A program made the position numbers and the translations under genes. A stretch of DNA of 64,000 nt from NCBI RefSeq assembly GCF_001748245.1, contig NZ_BDFO01000001.1, positions 1,969,345 through 2,033,344 of the forward strand, given 5' to 3'. Of this stretch, positions 1 through 7,754 are shown piece by piece. The stretch is from Oligoflexus tunisiensis (GTDB taxonomy: Bacteria > Bdellovibrionota_B > Oligoflexia > Oligoflexales > Oligoflexaceae). The stretch's first letter is position 1, and every line of letters starts with the position of its first letter. Below the pieces are notes generated by a model. The model had not been told where the DNA came from and ran no database searches. It worked only from the letters and a program-made list of their open reading frames with translations.

Positions 1-1
1 T

Positions 2-94
2 GATGCTGTCGCCCAAGGCCAACAGTCGAGCGCGTCGGATGTTTCGGAAGCCATTCCAGAAGAAGAGGCGCAGGAATTTAAAGAAGAGCCTTGA
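2..94 (+). CDS. C-terminal end of an unidentified protein (partial)
   Basis: An open frame enters from the left edge and ends at a TGA at 92-94, giving 30 residues. The tail is acidic and glutamine/serine-rich, ending in EAQEFKEEP. It has no recognisable domain, so the function cannot be assigned. A strong hairpin follows 24 bases after the stop, which supports this being the true end of a transcribed gene. Confidence 0.5.
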   Translation, partial: DAVAQGQQSSASDVSEAIPEEEAQEFKEEP

Positions 95-117
95 TGAAAA
101 ATCTTCAATAGCTCCCA

Positions 118-142
118 GGGAGAAGCCTTCGTAGCTTCTCCC
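118..142 (+). terminator. Hairpin terminator after the partial gene
   Basis: Perfect 9-bp stem (GGGAGAAGC / GCTTCTCCC) with a 7-base loop, lying between the stop at 94 and the next start at 171. No clear T-tract follows, so an intrinsic terminator is likely but not certain. Confidence 0.55.
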
Positions 143-170
143 TGCATCGGATCCATCATGGAGCACCAGC

Positions 171-1091
171 ATGAAACATTTTGGTCAAGTCTGCGGCTGT
201 GTTTGGTTCACTGCTTTGGCCTGTGGCAGGCCTTCCGTTGAATCTCTGTCGCAGCCGGCGGACAGCACGGAGCAACTGCTTTTCGAGGACTTCAATCGCG
301 CCTTTCAGGATTCCATCTTTCACTTTTGGGGCGGTGGCACGGCCTTGCCACAACAGTCGGCAGCCGATGCTGCCGATCAGCAGGTGGTGACACTGACACT
401 GCCCAAAGATAGTCCTGCCGGTCCTCCCAAGGGACCCAATCTGGAATGGCGAGCCGAGCCCTTTTTGTTTGGAACCATCGAAGTGCGGTTGAAAACTCCG
501 AGCTGTTCCACCAGGCGGGAAGGCAATGTCTCGGGTTTCTTCACCTACTTCAATGATGGATCGGATCCGAATGGCAACGGCTATGCGGATAACAGTGAAA
601 TCGACTTTGAATGGCTGTGCGCTGAACCGGAATCGATTTATCTGACGATATGGACTGACTTTGACGAGGCCACAGGCGCTCAGCAGAGGGTGATTCGCAA
701 GATCAATCTTGCGCAAGGGACCATTGAATATACGCGCTTTGCGGACGGCTGGGGAGCTGTGAACACAGAGCCCCTCTCCGGAGCGGAAGCGCAGCCGGAG
801 GTTGTCCCGGCCCTCCCGGATTACAATGCGGCCGCGCGCTTTTATGAATACGGCCTTACCTGGGAAAGGGAAGGGGTGCTGTTCTGGATCGTGCATCCTG
901 TCAGTGGAGAAAAGCTCGTGCTCTGGAATTACAGGGGTCCTGTCTCAAGGATTCCGCAGGTGCCGGCGCATCTGCTCCTGAATACCTGGCATTCCGCGAC
1001 CTGGGCTCCCGAGGATACGCCGGATGCCCTGGAAGCTCCGAAGACGGATTTGACGATGCAGGTGGATTGGGTTCGCATCCGCCGCCCTTGA
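171..1091 (+). CDS. GH16-family glycoside hydrolase (beta-glucanase/laminarinase-like), exported
   Basis: 306 residues. The motif SEIDFEWL (about residues 142-149) matches the glycoside hydrolase family 16 active site ExDxE, which supplies the nucleophile, the assisting Asp and the acid/base. The flanking sequence (an extended beta-rich stretch, a late TWHSATW segment and a C-terminal DWVRI strand) fits the GH16 jelly roll. The N-terminus has a short hydrophobic stretch ending in TALAC, so it is probably a lipoprotein, although the lipobox is imperfect. Family members hydrolyse beta-1,3 or mixed-linkage glucans outside the cell; the exact substrate cannot be read here. The stop lies 5 bp from the stop of the convergent cyclase gene. 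The second, shorter ATG frame in the same region is a shadow. Confidence 0.85.
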   Translation: MKHFGQVCGCVWFTALACGRPSVESLSQPADSTEQLLFEDFNRAFQDSIFHFWGGGTALPQQSAADAADQQVVTLTLPKDSPAGPPKGPNLEWRAEPFLFGTIEVRLKTPSCSTRREGNVSGFFTYFNDGSDPNGNGYADNSEIDFEWLCAEPESIYLTIWTDFDEATGAQQRVIRKINLAQGTIEYTRFADGWGAVNTEPLSGAEAQPEVVPALPDYNAAARFYEYGLTWEREGVLFWIVHPVSGEKLVLWNYRGPVSRIPQVPAHLLLNTWHSATWAPEDTPDALEAPKTDLTMQVDWVRIRRP

Positions 1092-1096
1092 AACGC

Positions 1097-3217
1097 TCAG
1101 CTGGCCGAGCGGTCCGCTTCTCCTGCGATCGCTGGAGCTGTCCGAACGGCGAAGAGAGCCACCGGCTGCTCGATGCCTTTAAGGCGGAAACTGCCGGCAT
1201 AGGATTTTTGAGCGTCCGTCAGAAACCGGGCCACGCTTTCAGAGACCAGAATCTGATTGGGCATGGCCTGGCCTTCGATGCGTGAGGCAAGGTTCACTGT
1301 GTGTCCAATCACGGTATAGTCGGAGCGGCGTTCACTGCCAAAGGCTCCGACCACGCCGGGTCCCTGATGGACGCCGATGCGCATGGCAAAGGTTGTGTTG
1401 AACCGCTGCTGCCATTCGATGTTCAGGCGCTGGAGACATTCCACCAGTTGCAATGCGCAACGGGTGGAGGCCTCGGCCTGCTCGGCGGGCGTCAGCTCCT
1501 GCGGGGCTCCAAAGACGACCATGATGGCATCACCGATGAATTTGTCGATGACGCCGCCATGGGCGAAGACGACTTCACTCATGTCGGCAAAAAAGCCATT
1601 GAGCAGTTCGGTCAGGTCATGAGGCTGCATGCGTTCGGCGGACTTGGTGAAGTTCACCAGATCCGCGAAGAGCACGGTGACGACCCGATGCTGGGCATTC
1701 TGTTCAAAGTGACTTTTTCCGCTCAGGATATCGCTCACGATCCTGGGCGGCAGAAAGCGCTGGAGCACCTGGGTTTCGATGAAACGGTGCAGCTTGCGAA
1801 TCTCGCGATTCTTGCGGCTCACCCAGATCAGACCGCAGAGCAGAAAGATGGCGATGAGGACGATGCCAGACGTGGCATAGATAATGGTTTTGCGCTCGCG
1901 TTCCTGGAGTTCGTTCTCCGATGTCAGTGCCTTGTTTTTTTCCTGTTCGAGCTGAAGTCCAAGTTTGACCATGTGCTCGGAAAAATTTTCCTGGCTGCGC
2001 TCCTCGATATATTTTCTTTCAAAAGTTGTCTGAAGAGTCCTTTCCTCATAGGCTTGCTGCCAGCTCTGCATCTCTGAATGGATATCAGCCGCCAGTTTGT
2101 GGAGATTGGTGTGCTGCGAATAGAGATTGCTCGGCATGTCCCTTTTCAGTTCAGCCAGAATCCGAATCGCTTCCGCGTGGCGTTTGAGCCGCCGATAGTT
2201 ATCCGCCTCGATGAGCACGGCTTCCCCCACAGTGGAATAGTACCCCATCCTGCGGGCATGCGAGGCCGCACGTCGTGCATGATGGATGGCTTCCTCTGGC
2301 TTTTTTTGAGCCTGAGCGATCTGGGCGAGCGTCAGTGCAGCCAGTCCCTGGATCACAACATCATCGAGGTCTGCGGCCATGCTCTCGGCTTTTTCGAGAA
2401 TTTCGATGGCTTTGGGATAGTCGATGGGGATCCGGCCTGAAGCGAGAAGGACGCCATAGTCATGCAGCATATAGGTGCAAAGCGCGCGATAGGGAACGGT
2501 CTCGCATGCATCGGCCAGTTCCCGGGTGACCTGGGCCACGCCTTCATGCTGATTGGCTATCTTATAGAGAAAGACCAGGTTCTTCTTCAGATTCAATCGA
2601 TCAATATCCGCAAGATCCCGCGCGGATTGAACATGCTCGGGTGCGTGTTCCAGAAGTTTCATGATGCGTGTGGACTGTCCCGTGTACTTGAGATAGCCCT
2701 TGTAGTTACCAATCACAAGATAGGTATTGCGCAGGGATTTATGTTCCTGGGCAATCGCCAGGGCCTTTTCATAAGGGGCGCTGACATCAGAGCCAAACTC
2801 ATGGGCCATGGCGGCAAGGTCCTCCACTGTCAGGGATTCGAGAAAAGACCCTTCAATAATGAGCGCATCGATCATGTGCTCCCAGAGGTCGAGTCGGGCC
2901 GCGATGCGCTTGGCCCGGAGGATATGCTGGGCGATGCCTGGCATATGATGGATCGCATCATTGGACATGCCATAGGCGCAGAAAACTTCCAGCCAGCGTC
3001 GCGGATCCTTGTCGGGATTGATCGCGGTCAGCAACCTCTCCGCTTCCGCGAGCAGGGGACGGGGATCATCCCAGTACGCGCGATAAGTGGAAATCCGGTC
3101 CCCCCAAACATAGCTCGTCGCGGGCTCGGCGCCGTGGAGTGGCGCCAACCAGGGGCTCAGGAGGCTGAGGAGCCAGAGTATGGGCAAGGCCTTAAACAAA
3201 CACAATCTTCCCATCAT
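1097..3217 (-). CDS. TPR-containing class III adenylate/guanylate cyclase
   Basis: 706 residues. Order: signal-like N-terminus, a long alpha-helical TPR-type region (about 40-400), a coiled-coil stretch rich in E/Q/K, one membrane helix near 440 (TSGIVLIAIFLLCGLIWVS), then a C-terminal class III cyclase domain. The catalytic domain has both metal aspartates (VLFADLVNFT and DKFIGDAIMVVF) and the late HTVNLASRIEG segment supplying the Asn/Arg of the transition state. It should make cAMP or cGMP in the cytoplasm in response to a periplasmic TPR input. The two adjacent Met codons leave the start uncertain by one codon. It is divergent from the kinase gene at 3416, and the two share a similar TPR-TM layout, which suggests a shared ancestral sensor module. 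Confidence 0.9.
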   Translation of the reverse strand: MMGRLCLFKALPILWLLSLLSPWLAPLHGAEPATSYVWGDRISTYRAYWDDPRPLLAEAERLLTAINPDKDPRRWLEVFCAYGMSNDAIHHMPGIAQHILRAKRIAARLDLWEHMIDALIIEGSFLESLTVEDLAAMAHEFGSDVSAPYEKALAIAQEHKSLRNTYLVIGNYKGYLKYTGQSTRIMKLLEHAPEHVQSARDLADIDRLNLKKNLVFLYKIANQHEGVAQVTRELADACETVPYRALCTYMLHDYGVLLASGRIPIDYPKAIEILEKAESMAADLDDVVIQGLAALTLAQIAQAQKKPEEAIHHARRAASHARRMGYYSTVGEAVLIEADNYRRLKRHAEAIRILAELKRDMPSNLYSQHTNLHKLAADIHSEMQSWQQAYEERTLQTTFERKYIEERSQENFSEHMVKLGLQLEQEKNKALTSENELQERERKTIIYATSGIVLIAIFLLCGLIWVSRKNREIRKLHRFIETQVLQRFLPPRIVSDILSGKSHFEQNAQHRVVTVLFADLVNFTKSAERMQPHDLTELLNGFFADMSEVVFAHGGVIDKFIGDAIMVVFGAPQELTPAEQAEASTRCALQLVECLQRLNIEWQQRFNTTFAMRIGVHQGPGVVGAFGSERRSDYTVIGHTVNLASRIEGQAMPNQILVSESVARFLTDAQKSYAGSFRLKGIEQPVALFAVRTAPAIAGEADRSAS

Positions 3218-3415
3218 TTTTCGTAGGTTCCTGCCTCAATTGCATCGGATTTTCAGGGTCTGGTATTGATCCCACGGGCAGGGGTCTGACGCAAAGGTAT
3301 GCATTTTGGGTAATTTTCCAGTGAGCGCGCACCCGGAGCTTCATGCGGCGACCCGGAATCCGAGGCAATACATGTTAAAATGGTAGAGATTGTCATTTTC
3401 CAGAGGACCCTTGCC

Positions 3416-6115
3416 ATGCGCGTTCTGTTTCTGGCCCTGCTTCTGCTCCTGCCGCTGACGATGCAGGCCGCCCAGGCTCCACGCCTGGATCAAAGCTATG
3501 ATGAGCTGTTCAAGAGCATGATGGATGATCCCAGGGCCATCAATCAGTGGGCCCGGACGCAGCTCACTCAGGATGGGCTGGAAACCCGGGAGCCTTTCCA
3601 TTGGGCCAAGGCCATGGCCATCTATCTCAGCTCCTGCATGGAGATTGGCTGTGAGGACGATTCCTATGCCACCGAAGAAAATATCAAGAAGGCCATCGCG
3701 ATTGCGGAGAAGCAGGCGGACAAACCTCTGCTCATTCGCCTGCATCTGATGATGGACGGCATCAATACCGACAGCGGCGTGGAGGTGACGGATTTTCGCA
3801 GCGTTCTGGAGCCGATCAAAAAGCTGGCCGAGGACAACGGCGGCGGACGACTCCTGGCCGATGTTTACCGCGAATATGCGGCAGCGGCCGAGTCGGAAAG
3901 CAATCTGCAGCTGGCGCTCATTTATGCAAAAAATGCCCTGGAACTGGCGGAGGATTATGGTTATCCCGGGGACATCCTGCCCATCCTTATCAAGAATGAT
4001 AGTGCGATCCTCGCCAGTCGCATGGGGGATCATGAGAAATCCGTCGTGCTCTATCAGCAGGTGATTGAGTACTGCAAGCTGGAAAACATTCGCCATATGG
4101 GAGCGATTGCCCTCATCAATCTGGGAAGGAACTACACAAGGCAGGACAATCCGGAAACCATCCGCAAGGGTTTGACTTATTTTGATCAGGCCGATGTCGC
4201 GATCCAGGGTCTGAATGAGGATCGCCTGGCCGCGTTCAGCGAACTCACCCGTGGGGAAGCTCTGCTCAATCTGAAGGATTATGGCAAGGCTCATGTCTTT
4301 ATCGATGCGGCTCTTAAAAAGTTCAAGAAGCTGGACTCCATCATCTGGACGGCGGATTCCCTGCATTGGAAAGCCCGGGTTTATCTGGCTCAAAAACGCT
4401 GGGCCGAAGCGCTCAAATACCTGAACGAATCCGATGCCCTGTTTCCCGAGCACCTGCAGAACGACAAGGCGCAGCTGGCCCAGGAGCGTGCGGACGCATT
4501 GATGGGTCTGAAACGTCCCATCGAGGCCTTTCGATCGTTGCAACAGTTCATCGACATCCATCAGAAGATTGATGAAAAGAGCAAGAAGGAGCAGCTGAAT
4601 GAACTGCAGGTGAAGTTCGGCTACCAGCTGAAAGAGCAGGAAAATCAGCTCCTGAAGAAGGAAAATCAGATCAAGGAACATCAGCTGAGGGAAGCGGACC
4701 TGATCAAGACGGTCGCCGTCATTCTTGGATTTTTGATCCTGGTCTGTCTGCTCCTTCTGTTTTTCGCTCTCCTGCAGGTGCGGAAAACCAGGCAGGCCAA
4801 GGCCAGAATCCAGTATATTCTGGATAACATTGAAGAGGGGATTATCACAGTTGGTCGTGACCTCAAGGTGGAATCCAGCCTCTCGCCTTACCTCGACCAT
4901 GTCATTGGCCACGACGCGCCGGATTCCGCAAGGCAGAATGTGATGCTCTATCTCCTGGAAAAATCCGAACTCAAGGCTGACGAGCGGCACATGATCCGCG
5001 AAGTGATCACCTCCTGTATCGACGAACCCGCCCTGGTCTGGGAGTTGAATGTCGGTAACCTGCCTCAGACTTTAACTCTGGATCACGGGGAGCGGATCAT
5101 TTCCCTTCATTGGCAGCCGCTTTATGGCAAGGATAAAAAAATCCGACGCATTATCGTGGCCATGCGCGATATCACCCGACAGCATAAACTGGAACTGGAG
5201 ATCGATCAGGCCCGGACACAAAGGGGGCGGCTCCAGCACATCATGGAAGAGGTCGCCCGGCTTTCCCCGCAGCGCTACCAGCAGTTTATTCAAGGCTCAG
5301 TTCCGCGAGCCGAGAAGATTCGGCAGGGAGGCTCGGCTTTGCGTGATCTCCTGCCTGAACTTCACAGCCTGAAAGGGGAGGCACGTAGTCTGGGCTTGCG
5401 TGATCTCGCCGCGATCACCCATCAGCTCGAGGATCTTTTGGATGGACGGCACCAGATTCCGCCATCGGACGATGCGATCAGGGAAGCCATCCATCTATGG
5501 CAGGACGTTTGGCGAGACTATCAGAGTTTTGCCTTGCTGATGAGTGCCCGCGAAAGCCAGCCTGCAGGTCTCGAAGGCAGCAGTCTGGTGCAGATCCTGG
5601 CGGATCAGTGGGGCTCGCTCCAAATGCACTGTAAAAACCTTGGCATTCCTCTGCATCGTGTTCAAATCGATGAAGAGATTTTCGAATGGAATCGTGATGT
5701 GCGGCAGGCGATCAAGGATGTGCTCCTGCATTCGATCATCAATAGCATCGATCATGGCTTCAAGGATCAAACGGATATTGCAAAGCCTGAGCTTCATGTG
5801 AGACTGCAGCGCAGCGCACAGGGACAGATCCAACTGAGTGTGCAGGATAACGGCCGTGGATTGAACTGGACACGCCTTCAGGAGCTTATCAAGGAGCGGA
5901 ACTTTGTGCCTGAGCCCGGGCAAAGCCTCGCGGACGTCGTGTTTCTGGAAGGATTGAGCACCGCTGCCGAGGTTTCGCAAACCAGTGGTCGCGGTGTGGG
6001 ACTTTCCGCCATTCGCCGGATCGCCCGGACATTCAAGGGTGACGTGCATATCAAGGATAGGGAAAACCAGCCCGGTTGCGAGCTGGTCATCGAGCTGATG
6101 GATTCAGCATCGTGA
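3416..6115 (+). CDS. TPR-PAS-HPt-HATPase hybrid sensor kinase (CheA-like, no CheW domain)
   Basis: 899 residues from this ATG, chosen because AGAGGA lies 8 bases upstream and a clear signal peptide (RVLFLALLLLLPLTMQAAQA) follows. Order: periplasmic TPR repeats to about 400, coiled coil, membrane helix (VAVILGFLILVCLLLLFFALL), a PAS-like domain (ILDNIEEGIITVGRDLKV), an HPt domain with the phosphorylatable His in LHSLKGEARSLG, and a C-terminal GHKL ATPase (INSIDHGF, QDNGRGLNW, GRGVGLSAIRRI). CheA-type proteins phosphorylate an HPt histidine in the same way, but here the CheW-like P5 domain and a receiver are absent, so the partner response regulator is unknown. Paralogues lie at 7755-10466 and 32085-34259. 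Confidence 0.88.
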   Translation: MRVLFLALLLLLPLTMQAAQAPRLDQSYDELFKSMMDDPRAINQWARTQLTQDGLETREPFHWAKAMAIYLSSCMEIGCEDDSYATEENIKKAIAIAEKQADKPLLIRLHLMMDGINTDSGVEVTDFRSVLEPIKKLAEDNGGGRLLADVYREYAAAAESESNLQLALIYAKNALELAEDYGYPGDILPILIKNDSAILASRMGDHEKSVVLYQQVIEYCKLENIRHMGAIALINLGRNYTRQDNPETIRKGLTYFDQADVAIQGLNEDRLAAFSELTRGEALLNLKDYGKAHVFIDAALKKFKKLDSIIWTADSLHWKARVYLAQKRWAEALKYLNESDALFPEHLQNDKAQLAQERADALMGLKRPIEAFRSLQQFIDIHQKIDEKSKKEQLNELQVKFGYQLKEQENQLLKKENQIKEHQLREADLIKTVAVILGFLILVCLLLLFFALLQVRKTRQAKARIQYILDNIEEGIITVGRDLKVESSLSPYLDHVIGHDAPDSARQNVMLYLLEKSELKADERHMIREVITSCIDEPALVWELNVGNLPQTLTLDHGERIISLHWQPLYGKDKKIRRIIVAMRDITRQHKLELEIDQARTQRGRLQHIMEEVARLSPQRYQQFIQGSVPRAEKIRQGGSALRDLLPELHSLKGEARSLGLRDLAAITHQLEDLLDGRHQIPPSDDAIREAIHLWQDVWRDYQSFALLMSARESQPAGLEGSSLVQILADQWGSLQMHCKNLGIPLHRVQIDEEIFEWNRDVRQAIKDVLLHSIINSIDHGFKDQTDIAKPELHVRLQRSAQGQIQLSVQDNGRGLNWTRLQELIKERNFVPEPGQSLADVVFLEGLSTAAEVSQTSGRGVGLSAIRRIARTFKGDVHIKDRENQPGCELVIELMDSAS

Positions 6116-6119
6116 AGAA

Positions 6120-6150
6120 GGAACCGGGCCAAATCCCTTGGCCCGATTCC
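6120..6150. terminator. Bidirectional terminator between convergent genes
   Basis: Perfect CGGGCCAA / TTGGCCCG stem (6125-6132 and 6138-6145) with a 5-base loop, partly extended by GGAA/TTCC. It fills the 43-bp gap between the stops of the kinase (6115) and the chitinase-like gene (6159). Confidence 0.7.
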
Positions 6151-6158
6151 TGTGTGAC

Positions 6159-7655
6159 TTAAGGCAGTGGGCGATCACAGGCGCTGAGACCCAGAGTGCG
6201 GCACATGGCCTGCACAAAGTCGGTGGCGGATGGATTGCCGGCCTTTTGCAAGGACCAGATCATCATACCGTTACCACCCTGGCTGCGCACATAACTGGCC
6301 CGTTCCGCGGCTTCCGCAGGGGTTGATACATGACCACCCCAGGCTTCCGGTGGAATCTCCACACCCAGCATCAGAGGACCCTTGTACAGTTCACGATAGG
6401 CTTGGAAGGCCTTCTTCGGATCATAACCGGTTGGAGTGCCGGCAGGTGCGTTCGGACCACCAGCATCATAGGACATGATGTAGATCGCATCAAAGTCCGT
6501 ACCGGCGGCTTTCAAGGGGTTCACATAAAGACCAAAGTTGGATCCGATCAGATTGCCGTTAAACGACGAAGCCGGATACTTGGCCGTTCCAAAAGCACCT
6601 GTGCTCCACGCAGCGGTGGTGATCAGGTAAGGTCTTGGCAAGGCACGGCGGAAGGTGCGAATGATCTGGATAAACTCCTGATCACCAGGACAGGACGTAC
6701 CGCCGGAACCCCATGAGCAAACGCCTTCGGTTGGCTCATAGTCAAGGTCAGCACCATCCGCGCCCAAATCCCTGACGAGAGCCGCCACAGCCTGGGCATT
6801 GGCCTGTTTCCAGTTCACATAGGTGGCGCCGCCGATCGACAGAAGAACCTTGGTGCCCGGATTTTTGGTTTTCAGAACTTTGATGGCATCCTTCACGACT
6901 TTAAAGTCCGAGGAGAAATCCATACCGGTTCCAACCCAGGACTGTTGACCAGCCTGGTAGCTGGTTTCCGGGCGCACGAAAGACAGAAGGACCGTGGTGA
7001 TATAAGGGGGAAGTTTGGCCAGACTTAAGTTGCTGCCTTCTGAAGCCCACCCGGCACTCCAGCTCTGATAGTACGCAACGATTTCCTGACCGCCAGGAAC
7101 AGGCTGGGGCAGAGGAGCTGGTTCAGGATCAGGCGTAACAGGGGGCTGCGTTGGTTCAGGATTGGGTTCCGGATTGGGCTCGGGTGCCGGTCCAGGGGCC
7201 GGTGCAGGAGTTTCCGGTACCGTCCCAACGCCGAGATAGAGTCTTGGCTGGGATGGTTCCGCATCGGCTGTGAATTCGAAATTGAGCTCATCACCGGCGT
7301 TCAAACTTACATTCAACCAGGTGGCCGCAGGATCACGACTGTAGGAGAAACCATCAGCATCAAGCTGCCAGTTGATCCAGCTGAAATAGTCGGGATTGCG
7401 ACCCCAGGGTTGCGTTTCGGGTTTTGCGCCTGAAAAGCGCAATTTGGCTTCGGAAAAGTCAAGACTGCGACCGCAATCGTTGACCAGTTTCAGACTCGCA
7501 ATCCTTGAGTTGGCATTGTAGGAAGGCGTAAACTTCGCACATTCCACCGGACTCAGGATGCTGCTGACTTGGGACGTATTGGACTTGTCGGAACAACTCC
7601 AGAGTCCTGAGGCAAGAAGGATCGCAATGGGAACACGTAAGGAGAAACAACTCAT
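6159..7655 (-). CDS. GH18 chitinase-like lipoprotein with N-terminal binding module
   Basis: About 498 residues, starting at an ATG preceded by TGGAGG 9 bases upstream. Lipoprotein signal (LLASGLWSC), then a beta-rich module of roughly 130 residues that may bind carbohydrate, then a Pro/Glu-rich linker of about 45 residues. The C-terminal barrel carries the GH18 catalytic signature DGADLDYE (DxxDxDxE, last Glu is the acid). The barrel strand with IMSYDAGG is also typical. Family members cleave chitin or related GlcNAc polymers by substrate-assisted catalysis. The linker architecture is that of a secreted polysaccharide-degrading enzyme, which fits the GH16 protein 5 kb upstream. It is flanked on both sides by sensor kinases of one family, but no direct regulatory link is visible. 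Confidence 0.9.
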   Translation of the reverse strand: MSCFSLRVPIAILLASGLWSCSDKSNTSQVSSILSPVECAKFTPSYNANSRIASLKLVNDCGRSLDFSEAKLRFSGAKPETQPWGRNPDYFSWINWQLDADGFSYSRDPAATWLNVSLNAGDELNFEFTADAEPSQPRLYLGVGTVPETPAPAPGPAPEPNPEPNPEPTQPPVTPDPEPAPLPQPVPGGQEIVAYYQSWSAGWASEGSNLSLAKLPPYITTVLLSFVRPETSYQAGQQSWVGTGMDFSSDFKVVKDAIKVLKTKNPGTKVLLSIGGATYVNWKQANAQAVAALVRDLGADGADLDYEPTEGVCSWGSGGTSCPGDQEFIQIIRTFRRALPRPYLITTAAWSTGAFGTAKYPASSFNGNLIGSNFGLYVNPLKAAGTDFDAIYIMSYDAGGPNAPAGTPTGYDPKKAFQAYRELYKGPLMLGVEIPPEAWGGHVSTPAEAAERASYVRSQGGNGMMIWSLQKAGNPSATDFVQAMCRTLGLSACDRPLP

Positions 7656-7754
7656 CAAAAAAAGCCTCCAGGTGCATGGTTTGCGTGGCGCGGAGAGCAC
7701 CACCACATGAGGCTTTAACATGATGCGTGGAGGAGAGTTGAAATCGGCTTTCTG

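Noticed and set aside
156..896. Long minus-strand frame opposite the GH16 gene
   Set aside because: It lies entirely antisense to a clear GH16 gene and has no protein-like features, a codon-usage shadow.
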